Origin: Parabacteroides distasonis
GTDB lineage: Bacteria > Bacteroidota > Bacteroidia > Bacteroidales > Tannerellaceae
Direction: 5' to 3'
Assembly: GCA_015060925.1 (NCBI GenBank)
Contig: SUXM01000010.1
Coordinates: forward strand, 24,792-88,791
DNA length: 64,000 nucleotides
Below, piece by piece: positions 1 through 8,693 of this stretch; the first letter of the stretch is position 1; each line of letters starts with the position of its first letter. The notes beneath the pieces were generated by a model. That model was not told the DNA's origin and did not search any database. It saw nothing but the letters and a program-made list of their open reading frames with translations. The position numbers and the translations under genes were made by a program.

Positions 1-60
1 TATTGTTTTAGGAGGAATAAACAAGGCTTTTCGTTTGCCAATTTGTGTTTCTTTGTAAAA

Positions 61-96
61 AGAAAGGTTTAGCCCTTTGAGGGACTAAACCTTTCT
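61..96. terminator. Hairpin terminator downstream of DUF4301 gene
   Basis: A perfect 12-bp stem (AGAAAGGTTTAG paired with CTAAACCTTTCT) encloses a 12-nt loop that itself can pair CCCT with AGGG. Read on the minus strand it is followed by a short T-rich run, so it should end the minus-strand DUF4301 transcript. On the plus strand it may also serve whatever gene lies before the window. Confidence 0.75.
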
Positions 97-118
97 CTAT
101 TTAATTATAGAAAATCAA

Positions 119-1639
119 TTATTGATGTTCTGTACGGAGAAGGTCATTGACTGTCTTTACCGGATTGAAGGTTTCGATAGGTACTTCAACGAAGATTGTG
201 TTCCAGTCACTCATGGCACCATTCCATAAGCCAGGTAATTCCAAAGCCTTCAATTCACGACCGTCTTTACTCTTATAAGAGATGAAGCCAGTATTCTTAT
301 CTACATATTCAGGTAAGTTGAATTTCTCTCCTTTATAATTCTTTAATGCGCAAACTAAGTCAACAGGATTGAAGTGTGTACCCTTTTCAAACATAGCTTT
401 CTTTTCAGGGTCTTTCAAATCGATCTGTGAGCTTTCTAAAATTTGCAAAGAGATAGTACCGTCAGGATTTACAGCCAAGAACGGACCGCCACCTGGTTCA
501 CCAACATTCTTCACCATACCGCAGACACGTAGAGGACGATTCAATTTGTTCTTAATGTAAAGAATCAATTCTGCATCTTCCAATAATTTGGTATCCGGAT
601 TCTTAATGCATAAATCTTCTTGCAAGAAATGGATCATCTCTTCTACTTGTTCATGAGTATATTTGCCACTGTCAATTAATTCCAAATAGCTAAAGATACG
701 TTCCTGCAATGATACCAATACACCGGCAATTACTTTCTTGAAAATAACAGTCGAGCATTTGAAACTGTCAGGTACAACATTATCAATGTTTTTAACGAAT
801 ACGACATCTGCTTCCACGTCATTCAAATTTTCGATCAAAGCACCGTGGCCACCCGGACGGAATAATAGGTTGTCGTTCTTGTCACGGAACGGGCCGTTTT
901 CCATATTGGCAGCAATTGTGTCAGTACTTGGCTTCTGGACACTGAAAGAAAGGTCATATTTAACAGAGAATTTTTCTTCGTATTCAGATACCTTGTTAGC
1001 CACTAATTGTTCGAACAACGGTTTGTGCTCCGGAGATACTGTGAAATGGATATTTACTTCACCAGCATTGTTCTTTGCATACATGGCACCTTCTGCCAAG
1101 TGCTCTTCCATGGCTGTGCGGGCAGTATTTGCGTATGAGTGGAATAATAACAAGCCTTTAGGAAGTTGTCCATAGTTCAAACCTTTTGCTTCTAATAAAT
1201 TGGCTACAACTGCCTTGTATTCTCCGTTAGCAACTAATGCAGGGATATCTTTTGATTCGTTTTCAATACATTTGTTATTTAATGCATCATAGAATGCAAA
1301 TTTTTGGATTTCATCGAAGAACTTCTTTTCAAAAGCGTTCTGTGGCTCGCTGTAATCTGCAGATAAGAATTCGAATAGATTCTTAAACATACGGCTTGCA
1401 GCACCTGAAGCCGGGACAAATTTTACGATTTTCTTGTTCTTAGCCAAATAAGCATCCCATGCTTCCATATAGGTCGCTTGTTGTTCTTGAGAGATGACCA
1501 TGATTCCTTTTTCCACAGAAGCTGATGCTGCGATACCTAAATAGGGGAATCCTTTTACGAAACAAGCCAACTGTTCTTCAATTTGCTCTTTGCTGATACC
1601 TTTAGCTGCAAGCAATTCTAAGTCTTTTGCATTTAACAT
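119..1639 (-). CDS. DUF4301 family protein
   Basis: A 506-residue protein with no signal peptide or membrane segment, matching the size and sequence character of the DUF4301 family found in Bacteroidetes. I recognise it by the N-terminal block around KDLELLAAKGISKEQIEEQL and the glycine-rich FRPGGHGALIENLN segment near residue 260. The VPASGAASRMFKN stretch near residue 75 resembles a nucleotide- or phosphate-binding loop, but no reaction is established that I can name. It is a single-gene unit: it ends in a hairpin terminator and starts from its own -7 box back-to-back with the relA promoter. Family assignment is from memory of the sequence type; function is unknown. Confidence 0.75.
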   Translation of the reverse strand: MLNAKDLELLAAKGISKEQIEEQLACFVKGFPYLGIAASASVEKGIMVISQEQQATYMEAWDAYLAKNKKIVKFVPASGAASRMFKNLFEFLSADYSEPQNAFEKKFFDEIQKFAFYDALNNKCIENESKDIPALVANGEYKAVVANLLEAKGLNYGQLPKGLLLFHSYANTARTAMEEHLAEGAMYAKNNAGEVNIHFTVSPEHKPLFEQLVANKVSEYEEKFSVKYDLSFSVQKPSTDTIAANMENGPFRDKNDNLLFRPGGHGALIENLNDVEADVVFVKNIDNVVPDSFKCSTVIFKKVIAGVLVSLQERIFSYLELIDSGKYTHEQVEEMIHFLQEDLCIKNPDTKLLEDAELILYIKNKLNRPLRVCGMVKNVGEPGGGPFLAVNPDGTISLQILESSQIDLKDPEKKAMFEKGTHFNPVDLVCALKNYKGEKFNLPEYVDKNTGFISYKSKDGRELKALELPGLWNGAMSDWNTIFVEVPIETFNPVKTVNDLLRTEHQ

Positions 1640-1705
1640 AGTATATATCTTATTAAAAAGTTAATAATCAGACAGGCAACAAAAGTTTATTAATCTTTGT
1701 GTCTC

Positions 1706-1714
1706 GCAAATGTA
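1706..1714 (-). promoter_or_regulatory. -7 promoter box for DUF4301 gene
   Basis: On the minus strand this reads TACATTTGC, a full match to the Bacteroidetes TAnnTTTG box, 67 nt upstream of the DUF4301 start. It lies 12 bp from the plus-strand box of relA, so the two promoters overlap in their -33 regions. Confidence 0.6.
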
Positions 1715-1726
1715 TAAAAATACCAT

Positions 1727-1735
1727 TAGATTTGC
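1727..1735 (+). promoter_or_regulatory. -7 promoter box for relA
   Basis: TAGATTTGC matches the TAnnTTTG box. Transcription would start about 1741, so the in-frame upstream start at 1710 would not be in the mRNA. This supports the ATG at 1815 as the true relA start. Confidence 0.65.
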
Positions 1736-1814
1736 ACTGATATTCGTAGAAAAACTTATTTTTACGGTTGTTTTATTAACTTCTTTAGAAAAGAAGAAGA
1801 AAAAAGAGGTAACT

Positions 1815-4031
1815 ATGGACAGAGAACCGTTCTTTACAGACGAAGAGAAGAAACTATATTTTTCGAAATATAAACAGTTGTTGAGCCACCTGTACTCCTT
1901 CCTTGAAAAGTCGGATGTGAGCAAGATGAAGAACCTGATGAAGCGTGTTGTCGCATTAGACTGCTACGGACGTGACAAAAACGGTATCAATGGTCTGCTC
2001 CGTAATATAGATACAGCGTTGATCGCATCTGTGGAAATAGGGTTGAAGCGCACATCTGTTTTAGCTTTGTTGCTTTACCGTCCTGTCTTTAAAAAGATAA
2101 TTACGTTAGAGGAGGTAAAGGAAACGTTTGATTCAGATGTCTCTTTGATGATAAGCCGATTGCTTAAGACTTCAGACTTGTATGCACGTAATACAGCTGT
2201 TGACTCGGAGAATTTCCATAAGTTGCTTTTCTCTTTTGCCGAAGATGTTCGTGTGATTTTGATCATGATTGCTGATCGTCTCTGTTTGATGCGTTTGGGT
2301 AAGCAGATCAAAAGTGATGAAGACCGGATACGTTTGGCGACAGAAGTATCCTATCTATATGCCCCGTTGGCACACCGTTTAGGATTATATAAGATTAAGA
2401 GTGAATTGGAAGACCTCTCTTTAAAGTATCTGGATCGCAAACAATATGATTTCATCAAGCAAAAATTGAATGAGACGAAGCGTTCGCGTGATGCTTATAT
2501 CGCTGAATTTATTGCCCCGATTAAAGAACGATTGGAAAATGCCGGTCTGCATTTTGATATAAAAGGGCGGACGAAGTCCATTCATTCGATCAACAATAAG
2601 CTGAAAAAAAACAAAGTACCTTTTGAAGGAATCTATGACCTGTTTGCTATTCGTATCATCCTGGATACCCCTTTGGAAAAAGAACGTTCGGAGTGTTGGC
2701 AGGTCTATTCCATAATAACGGATATGTACCAGCCGAATCCTAAACGTATGAGAGACTGGATCTCCATTCCTAAAATCAATGGGTATGAAAGTTTGCACGT
2801 GACGGTCATGGGACCGCAGAACAAATGGGTGGAGGTACAGATACGTACGCGCCGGATGGATGAGATTGCTGAACGAGGATTGGCTGCCCATTGGAAATAC
2901 AAAGGAGGCAAGGCTGAAAGCGGATTGGATGAGTTCTTGAATACGGTACGTGCAGCATTGGAAACAAAAGATAACAGTCCGTTGGATCTGATGCAGGACT
3001 TCCAGATGGATTTGTATAAAGATGAAATCTATGTCTTTACGCCGACAGGAGAATTGCTTAAGTTGGCGAAAGGGGCGACTGTCCTCGATTTTGCTTTTGC
3101 CATCCATACAAAGTTGGGATGCAAGTGTATCTCAGCCAAGGTAAACGACAAGAATGTTCCGATCAAGCATGTATTAAATAATGGGGATACGGTTTCCATC
3201 GTCACTTCGCCCACCCAAAGTCCGAAACGGGATTGGCTGAATATTGTCGTGACTTCAAAGGCACGGGTGAAGATCAAACAGGCGCTTCGTGAGGAGGTCG
3301 CCAAAGCAGTTGATTTTGCTAAAGAGATGTTGCAACGCCGTTTTAAGAATCGGAAAATCGAGATGGAAGAGGCGGCTATCATGCGCTATATCAAGAAGAA
3401 AGGCTTTAAGACTGTTACCGATTTTTATGTCGCGATAGCAGAGGAACGGTTGGATCCCAATATCGTGATTGATGAGTATTCAGAACAGGTTCGTCGGGAG
3501 ACGGAGACTAATGAGCATACGGATGTACGAAGTGCGGAAGAGTATATTACGACGACTGCGGTAGAGGAGTTCTCTACGAACAAGGACGTATTGGTTATCG
3601 ACAAGAACCTGACGGGGATTGAATATAAGTTGGCCAAATGTTGCAACCCGATTTATGGGGACAAGGTTTTTGGTTTCGTCTCAACACAAGGGATAAAGAT
3701 CCACCGGATGGATTGCCCGAATGCCTCGGAGATGTTGAGCCGCTTTGGTTATCGTATCATACAGGCGAAATGGAGTGGAAAAGGCGATGACGGCTACATC
3801 GTCACGCTTCGGGTAGTCGGTCGGGATGATATTGCGATTGTTACGAATATAACTTCGGTCATCGGGAAAGAATCGGGTGTATCTCTTCGCTCGTTGAATA
3901 TCGACTCCGTAGATGGCATCTTCCAAGGAAATTTTACGGTGATGGTACGAGATACAACCTCTTTGAACATCCTGACTAAAAAGATCAATGCGGTTAAAGG
4001 GGTGAAGTCGGTAGAGCGGCTAAATTCATAA
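1815..4031 (+). CDS. relA: RelA/SpoT-family (p)ppGpp synthetase with degenerate hydrolase domain
   Basis: A 738-residue long-form stringent-response enzyme that makes (p)ppGpp from ATP and GTP/GDP on starved ribosomes. Order of domains: an HD-like domain (about 30-200), the synthetase domain (about 240-365, with GRTKS, EGIYDLFAIR, GYESLH and VEVQIRT), TGS (about 400-465), a Cys-containing KCCNP segment, and a C-terminal ACT domain (about 660-738). The synthetase motif residues are present, with RMRD (311-314) at the RXKD position. The hydrolase domain has lost its metal-binding signature: LLLYRP (85-90) replaces the usual LLHDVVED, and ADRLCLMR replaces ADRLHNMR. I therefore call it synthetase-only. 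The ATG at 1815 is preceded by AAGAGGT and lies after the promoter box; the open frame from 1710 is upstream of transcription. Confidence 0.92.
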   Translation: MDREPFFTDEEKKLYFSKYKQLLSHLYSFLEKSDVSKMKNLMKRVVALDCYGRDKNGINGLLRNIDTALIASVEIGLKRTSVLALLLYRPVFKKIITLEEVKETFDSDVSLMISRLLKTSDLYARNTAVDSENFHKLLFSFAEDVRVILIMIADRLCLMRLGKQIKSDEDRIRLATEVSYLYAPLAHRLGLYKIKSELEDLSLKYLDRKQYDFIKQKLNETKRSRDAYIAEFIAPIKERLENAGLHFDIKGRTKSIHSINNKLKKNKVPFEGIYDLFAIRIILDTPLEKERSECWQVYSIITDMYQPNPKRMRDWISIPKINGYESLHVTVMGPQNKWVEVQIRTRRMDEIAERGLAAHWKYKGGKAESGLDEFLNTVRAALETKDNSPLDLMQDFQMDLYKDEIYVFTPTGELLKLAKGATVLDFAFAIHTKLGCKCISAKVNDKNVPIKHVLNNGDTVSIVTSPTQSPKRDWLNIVVTSKARVKIKQALREEVAKAVDFAKEMLQRRFKNRKIEMEEAAIMRYIKKKGFKTVTDFYVAIAEERLDPNIVIDEYSEQVRRETETNEHTDVRSAEEYITTTAVEEFSTNKDVLVIDKNLTGIEYKLAKCCNPIYGDKVFGFVSTQGIKIHRMDCPNASEMLSRFGYRIIQAKWSGKGDDGYIVTLRVVGRDDIAIVTNITSVIGKESGVSLRSLNIDSVDGIFQGNFTVMVRDTTSLNILTKKINAVKGVKSVERLNS

Positions 4032-4050
4032 CTTTTTACGCTATAATCTT

Positions 4051-4106
4051 ATGGGCATGAGACTAAAATCCCATGCCTATGAGAATTTATTCTCATGCGC
4101 ATGAGA
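4051..4106. repeat. Intergenic CATGAG palindromic repeat
   Basis: Three imperfect copies of a GCATGAG-containing half-site lie in about 56 bp. The best arm pair is ATGAGAAT at 4079-4086 with ATTCTCAT at 4089-4096, separated by TT. There is no T-run, so it is a poor intrinsic terminator, though it follows relA directly. A similar palindrome, also next to GCATGAG, occurs at 21855-21872. Confidence 0.6.
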
Positions 4107-4145
4107 AAAGTGTCTTATAGATATGGAATATTCTATGATTATCTG

Positions 4146-4154
4146 TAACTTTGC
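4146..4154 (+). promoter_or_regulatory. -7 promoter box for the DUF4290-murA operon
   Basis: TAACTTTGC is a full match to the TAnnTTTG box. It abuts an ATG at 4155, which would fall upstream of the transcript start, so translation should begin at the next in-frame ATG, 4176. Confidence 0.65.
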
Positions 4155-4175
4155 ATGATAAACAGTATTTATAAG

Positions 4176-4787
4176 ATGAGATATAACACAGAAGAGAAGA
4201 AGTTAGCACTACCCGAATATGGACGTAATATCCAAAACATGGTTGATTATTGCGTAGCAATTGAGGACAGGGAAGAACGTCAGCAATGTGCCGATACCAT
4301 TATCAATATCATGGGAAATATGTTCCCACATTTGCGTGATGTGAACGATTTCAAACATATCCTTTGGGATCATTTGGCTATTATGTCAGATTTTAAATTG
4401 GATATTGATTACCCCTATGAGATCGTGAAGAAAGAGGATTTAAATACGCGCCCTCCTCGTTTGCCTTACAGTAATTCGCGGATTCGTTATCGCCATTATG
4501 GCAAGACTTTGGAGAAGATGATACAGAAAGCTACCGAGTTTGAACCGGGTGTGGAAAAAGAGGTTCTTGTCAAGCTTTTGGCTACCCAGATGAAGAAATC
4601 TTTTTTGAATTGGAATAAAGAATCAGTTGAAGATACAAAGATATTTAAAGATCTTGAAGAACTATCAGAAGGGCAGATTGTCTTGAATGAAGAGACACAT
4701 AAATTGATGGAATCACGTGCGATTCTTTCTCGTAACAATAACAACAACAATAATAATAAAAAGAATTTTACACGTAAAGGACGATGA
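4176..4787 (+). CDS. DUF4290 family protein
   Basis: About 203 residues, recognised as the Bacteroidetes DUF4290 family by LPEYGRNIQ, EDREERQQC and the FPHLRDVNDFKHILWDHLAIMSDF block. It appears cytoplasmic and no biochemical role is known to me. The chosen ATG gives the start MRYNTEEKK, typical for the family. The frame is open from an ATG at 4155, but that codon touches the -7 promoter box. It is the first gene of an operon with murA, overlapping it by 4 nt, which suggests an envelope-related or translationally coupled role (inference). The C-terminus ends in eight consecutive asparagines encoded by AAC/AAT repeats, then a basic tail. Confidence 0.82.
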   Translation: MRYNTEEKKLALPEYGRNIQNMVDYCVAIEDREERQQCADTIINIMGNMFPHLRDVNDFKHILWDHLAIMSDFKLDIDYPYEIVKKEDLNTRPPRLPYSNSRIRYRHYGKTLEKMIQKATEFEPGVEKEVLVKLLATQMKKSFLNWNKESVEDTKIFKDLEELSEGQIVLNEETHKLMESRAILSRNNNNNNNNKKNFTRKGR

Positions 4788-6088
4788 GCTCATTTGTTAT
4801 AGAAGGCGGTTATCGGTTGTCCGGTGAGATCGTTCCTCAAGGGGCGAAGAATGAAGCGTTGCAAGTAATTTGTGCGACTTTGCTGACACCGGAGAAGGTG
4901 ACAATTCATAATGTCCCAGATATTTTGGATGTGAATAATTTGATCCAACTGTTGCGTGATATGCAGGTAAAGGTTGAGCATCCGGCAGTAGGGACATATA
5001 CGTTCCAAGCTGATGATGTTGACTTGAATTATTTGGGGACAGATGAATTCTTACGTAAGAGTAGCTCCCTTCGTGGCTCGGTGATGATCGTGGGGCCGTT
5101 GGTCGCACGTTTTGGTAAGGCATTATTGCCTAAGCCGGGTGGTGACAAGATCGGGCGTCGTCGTTTGGATACGCACTTTGTCGGGATTCAAAAATTGGGG
5201 GCGGATTTTACCTATGACCCAACTCGACAGTTATATGAAATACAGGCGAAGAAACTGAAAGGTACATACATGTTGTTGGATGAGGCCTCTGTGACAGGTA
5301 CAGCCAATATCTTGATGGCGGCAGTCTTGGCAGAAGGGAAGACCACCATCTACAATGCTGCATGTGAACCCTATTTGCAGCAGTTGTCTTCGATGCTGAT
5401 AGGTATGGGTGCCCATATCTCCGGAGTAGGATCAAACTTGTTGACTATCGAGGGGGTAAGCTCATTGGGTGGTACGACACATACCATCCTGCCGGATATG
5501 ATTGAGGTGGGTAGTTTTATCGGGATGGCCGCTATGACCGGCTCCGATATCACGATTAAGAATACAGGATATGACAAATTAGGCATTATCCCTGATGCTT
5601 TCCGCCGATTGGGTATCACAGTCGAGCAGGTAGGAGATGATATTCATGTGCCGACACACGATTCCTATCAGATTGATACCTTTATCGATGGCTCTATCAT
5701 GACTATTGCTGATGCCCCCTGGCCTGGATTGACACCAGACTTGTTGAGTGTCTTTTTGGTTGTGGCGACACAGGCTGTCGGCAGTGTGCTGATCCATCAG
5801 AAGATGTTTGAAAGCCGTTTGTTCTTCGTTGATAAGTTGATTGATATGGGAGCGCAGATTATCCTTTGTGACCCACATAGGGCTACGGTGATAGGATTAG
5901 GTAATCGTTTTAAATTAAGAGGAGCAAATATGGTTTCTCCGGATATTCGTGCTGGTATCGCTTTGCTTATTGCGGCGATGAGTGCGGAAGGAACAAGCCG
6001 TATCCATAACATTGATCAGATTGACCGTGGTTACCAAAATATCGACCAGCGGTTGAATAACATAGGAGCACGTATAACCCGACTGTAG
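4784..6088 (+). CDS. murA: UDP-N-acetylglucosamine 1-carboxyvinyltransferase
   Basis: A 434-residue cytoplasmic enzyme that transfers enolpyruvate from PEP to UDP-GlcNAc, the first committed step of peptidoglycan synthesis. The EPSP-synthase fold is evident from EGGYRLSGEIVPQGAKNEAL at the N-terminus, with the conserved Lys at residue 22, and from the PGGDKIGRRRLD loop. In that loop the residue that is Cys115 in E. coli MurA, the fosfomycin target, is Asp121. The same Cys-to-Asp change is known in other bacteria that are intrinsically fosfomycin resistant. The ATG overlaps the stop of DUF4290 (ATGA), and rimM follows after 13 nt, so the genes are probably co-transcribed. Confidence 0.96.
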   Translation: MSSFVIEGGYRLSGEIVPQGAKNEALQVICATLLTPEKVTIHNVPDILDVNNLIQLLRDMQVKVEHPAVGTYTFQADDVDLNYLGTDEFLRKSSSLRGSVMIVGPLVARFGKALLPKPGGDKIGRRRLDTHFVGIQKLGADFTYDPTRQLYEIQAKKLKGTYMLLDEASVTGTANILMAAVLAEGKTTIYNAACEPYLQQLSSMLIGMGAHISGVGSNLLTIEGVSSLGGTTHTILPDMIEVGSFIGMAAMTGSDITIKNTGYDKLGIIPDAFRRLGITVEQVGDDIHVPTHDSYQIDTFIDGSIMTIADAPWPGLTPDLLSVFLVVATQAVGSVLIHQKMFESRLFFVDKLIDMGAQIILCDPHRATVIGLGNRFKLRGANMVSPDIRAGIALLIAAMSAEGTSRIHNIDQIDRGYQNIDQRLNNIGARITRL

Positions 6089-6101
6089 AGAAAAGAGTGA
6101 C

Positions 6102-6623
6102 ATGATAAAGAAAGAGGATGTTTTTAAGATAGGCCAATTTGCGAAACCTCATGGTATAAAGGGGGAAATTGCATTAGTGACAAACAGTGATGTGTTTGAT
6201 GATTCGGAAGATCCTTACGTGATTTGTGAGATGGACGGAATCTTTGTCCCTTTCTTTATTGAGGAATATCGCTATAAGTCTGATTCGGTTATCCTTGTCA
6301 AGTTAGTGAATGTGGATGATGAAAAGACTGCCCGAGAGTTTTCAAACCGGGAGGTTTATTACTCGTTGGATGAAGTTGATGAGGAAGATCTGGTAGGAGA
6401 GATGACGTGGGATAGTTTTATCGGTTACCGGGTAGAGGATGAAACGATCGGGGAGATCGGGGAGATTGTCAATGTGGATGAATCGACGATGAATGTCCTT
6501 TTACAAATAGATTATAAGGGAGAAGAACTTTTATTACCGGCAGCGGAGGAGTTGATATTGTCTGCTGACCATGAAAATAGAAAGTTAGTCGTTTCCGTTC
6601 CGGAAGGCTTGTTGGATTTATGA
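6102..6623 (+). CDS. rimM: Ribosome maturation factor RimM
   Basis: A 173-residue protein that assists maturation of the 30S subunit head, binding S19 and 16S rRNA. The N-terminal domain carries the family signature IGQFAKPHGIKGEI, and the C-terminal PRC-barrel part includes GEIVNVDE and LLLPAAEELI. Length is normal for the family. It sits in the murA operon, 13 nt after murA and 15 nt before the M23 peptidase gene. Confidence 0.94.
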   Translation: MIKKEDVFKIGQFAKPHGIKGEIALVTNSDVFDDSEDPYVICEMDGIFVPFFIEEYRYKSDSVILVKLVNVDDEKTAREFSNREVYYSLDEVDEEDLVGEMTWDSFIGYRVEDETIGEIGEIVNVDESTMNVLLQIDYKGEELLLPAAEELILSADHENRKLVVSVPEGLLDL

Positions 6624-6638
6624 ATTTGAGGAATATAC

Positions 6639-7511
6639 ATGTTACAAAAGCAAAAAATAAAGAATAAAAAATCATTTTGGCATCGGATTCGATTCAAATA
6701 TAAACTCTCTTTCTTTAATGAGAATACATTGGAAGAGGTGTGGTCATTCCGTTTGTCGCAGTTGTCTGCTTTTGCCGTATTGGCTCTCTTTGCTTTGTTG
6801 TTGATAGCTGTGACCTCTTTCATCATCATTAAAACCCCCATTCGTAACTACTTGCCCGGTTATTTGGATGTAGAAGTACGAAAAGAAATTGTACAGAATG
6901 CTTTGCGTGCGGATTCTTTAGAGAGAATGATACGTATCCATGCCTTATATCTGAATAATGTAACGGGAATTTTGTCAGGAACAATCTCTATTGATTCCAT
7001 TCAGAAGATTGATTCACTGGCTCGTATCAATCCGGATTACGAGATTCCACGTGGAGAGAAGGAGGCTGAATTTGTGAAGGAATTTGAAGAGGAGGAGAAG
7101 TATAATTTGGCCGTATTAAATCCGAATCCTGTTCCTACTGATGGGGTTTTCTTTTATAAGCCGGTGAATGGGAGCATCTCATCCCATTATGATACGAAGA
7201 TACGCCATTATGGTGTTGATTTGGTTGCAGATCCGAAGGAAAGCGTATTGGCCACATTAGATGGTACGATTGTCTTTGCCGGCTTTGATCCTAATTATGG
7301 GAATATCATACAGGTACAACACAAGAATGGTTTTTTATCTATTTATAAACACAATGAATTATTGTTGAAAGAGGTCGGGGATCAGGTGGTGGCAGGTGAA
7401 GCGATCGCTTTGGTCGGTAATACAGGCAAATTGTCTACAGGTCCGCATTTGCATTTTGAGTTGTGGTATAAAGGTGCTCCGGTAAATCCGGAGGAATATA
7501 TAGTATTTTGA
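6639..7511 (+). CDS. M23 family metallopeptidase, membrane anchored
   Basis: A 290-residue protein with one N-terminal membrane segment (about residues 36-60), a periplasmic helical linker, and a C-terminal M23/LytM domain (about 180-288). The zinc and catalytic motifs look intact: HYGVD (the HxxxD motif), the His in YKHNE, and GPHLHFEL (the HxH motif). M23 enzymes cut peptidoglycan peptide bridges. In Bacteroidetes the gene commonly lies between rimM and dxr; here it is in the murA operon and ends just before dxr. Its position fits a role in cell-wall growth or division; the substrate is not shown by the sequence. Confidence 0.88.
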   Translation: MLQKQKIKNKKSFWHRIRFKYKLSFFNENTLEEVWSFRLSQLSAFAVLALFALLLIAVTSFIIIKTPIRNYLPGYLDVEVRKEIVQNALRADSLERMIRIHALYLNNVTGILSGTISIDSIQKIDSLARINPDYEIPRGEKEAEFVKEFEEEEKYNLAVLNPNPVPTDGVFFYKPVNGSISSHYDTKIRHYGVDLVADPKESVLATLDGTIVFAGFDPNYGNIIQVQHKNGFLSIYKHNELLLKEVGDQVVAGEAIALVGNTGKLSTGPHLHFELWYKGAPVNPEEYIVF

Positions 7512-7516
7512 TACAC

Positions 7517-8668
7517 ATGAAGAGAAACTTAGCTATATTAGGTTCTACCGGTTCTATTGGAACGCAAGCTTTAGAGGTTGTAAGCGAACATCCGGAACTG
7601 TTTGAAATATATGCGCTTACAGCAAATAATCAAGTCGATTTGTTGATTAACCAAGCACGCAGGTTCATGCCGGAAGTCGTGGTAATTGCTAATGAACAGA
7701 AATATCCGGAACTGAAAGAGGCACTGGAAGATCTCCCGATAAAAGTTTGGGCAGGTTCAGATGCTATAGCCCAAGTTGTACAGGCTGAACCGATTGATAT
7801 GGTGTTGACCGCCATGGTAGGGTATGCCGGATTGAAACCAACCATGGCAGCTATTAAAGCTGGCAAAGCAATAGCTTTGGCGAATAAGGAAACTTTGGTG
7901 GTTGCCGGTGAATTGATTACAGCCTTGGCTGTGGAACATAAGGTGCCGATTCTTCCGGTCGATTCAGAACATTCGGCCATATTCCAATGTTTGGCAGGAG
8001 AATGGGACAATCCGATAGAAAAGATCTTATTAACCGCATCCGGAGGACCTTTCCGTACGAAGACGATGGAGGAGTTGGCAGTTGTGACAAAAGCACAAGC
8101 ATTGAAACATCCGAATTGGAGTATGGGTGCTAAGATCACGATTGATTCGGCCTCTATGATGAATAAAGGATTTGAGATGATCGAAGCTAAGTGGTTGTTT
8201 GATGTAACGCCTGAACAGATACAGGTAGTTGTGCATCCCCAGTCGGTGATTCATTCAATGGTGCAGTTTGAAGATGGAGCAGTGGTAGCTCAGTTAGGCA
8301 TTCCGGATATGAAACTGCCGATTAGTTATGCCTTCTCTTATCCCAAACGTTTGTATAGCAAGGCTCCTCGTTTGGATTTTATGCAATATGCCTCTTTGAC
8401 TTTTGAAGAACCTGATATGGAACGGTTCCGTAACCTGGCATTTGCCTTTGACGCTGTGCGTAAAGGTGGTAATATGCCTTGTGTATTAAATGCGGCGAAT
8501 GAAATTGTTGTCGCAGCTTTTCTTCGTGATGAGATTGGTTTCTTGCAAATGAGTGATGTGATTGAGAAGACAATGGCTACTACACCTTTTGTACAAGTAC
8601 CATCTTATGAAGATTATGTGGCAACTGATGATGAAGCTAGACGAATAGCGACTGAGTTAATATTATAG
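7517..8668 (+). CDS. dxr: 1-deoxy-D-xylulose 5-phosphate reductoisomerase
   Basis: A 383-residue cytoplasmic enzyme of the MEP isoprenoid pathway that converts DXP to MEP with NADPH. The NADPH-binding GSTGSIG is at residues 8-14, the metal-binding DSEHSAIFQ near residue 150, and ASGGPF and MMNKGFEMIEA further on. The ATG at 7517 is chosen; an in-frame TTG at 7508 overlaps the preceding gene and adds only three residues. Its product feeds undecaprenyl phosphate synthesis, which fits the cell-wall genes in the same operon. Confidence 0.96.
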   Translation: MKRNLAILGSTGSIGTQALEVVSEHPELFEIYALTANNQVDLLINQARRFMPEVVVIANEQKYPELKEALEDLPIKVWAGSDAIAQVVQAEPIDMVLTAMVGYAGLKPTMAAIKAGKAIALANKETLVVAGELITALAVEHKVPILPVDSEHSAIFQCLAGEWDNPIEKILLTASGGPFRTKTMEELAVVTKAQALKHPNWSMGAKITIDSASMMNKGFEMIEAKWLFDVTPEQIQVVVHPQSVIHSMVQFEDGAVVAQLGIPDMKLPISYAFSYPKRLYSKAPRLDFMQYASLTFEEPDMERFRNLAFAFDAVRKGGNMPCVLNAANEIVVAAFLRDEIGFLQMSDVIEKTMATTPFVQVPSYEDYVATDDEARRIATELIL

Positions 8669-8693
8669 GTATTAGATTTTATATAAAAAGTAG

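Noticed and set aside
738..1175. 145-codon plus-strand frame inside the DUF4301 gene
   Set aside because: It is the antisense shadow of a well-supported gene. The same applies to the many other antisense frames inside long genes across the window.
1710..1814. In-frame N-terminal extension of relA
   Set aside because: It overlaps the -7 promoter box at 1727-1735, has no ribosome site and adds a hydrophobic segment not seen in Rel proteins. ATG 1815 gives the family start.
4733..4758. AAC/AAT run near the end of the DUF4290 gene as a phase-variable microsatellite
   Set aside because: The unit is three bases and in frame, so length changes would only alter the number of asparagines in a C-terminal tail.
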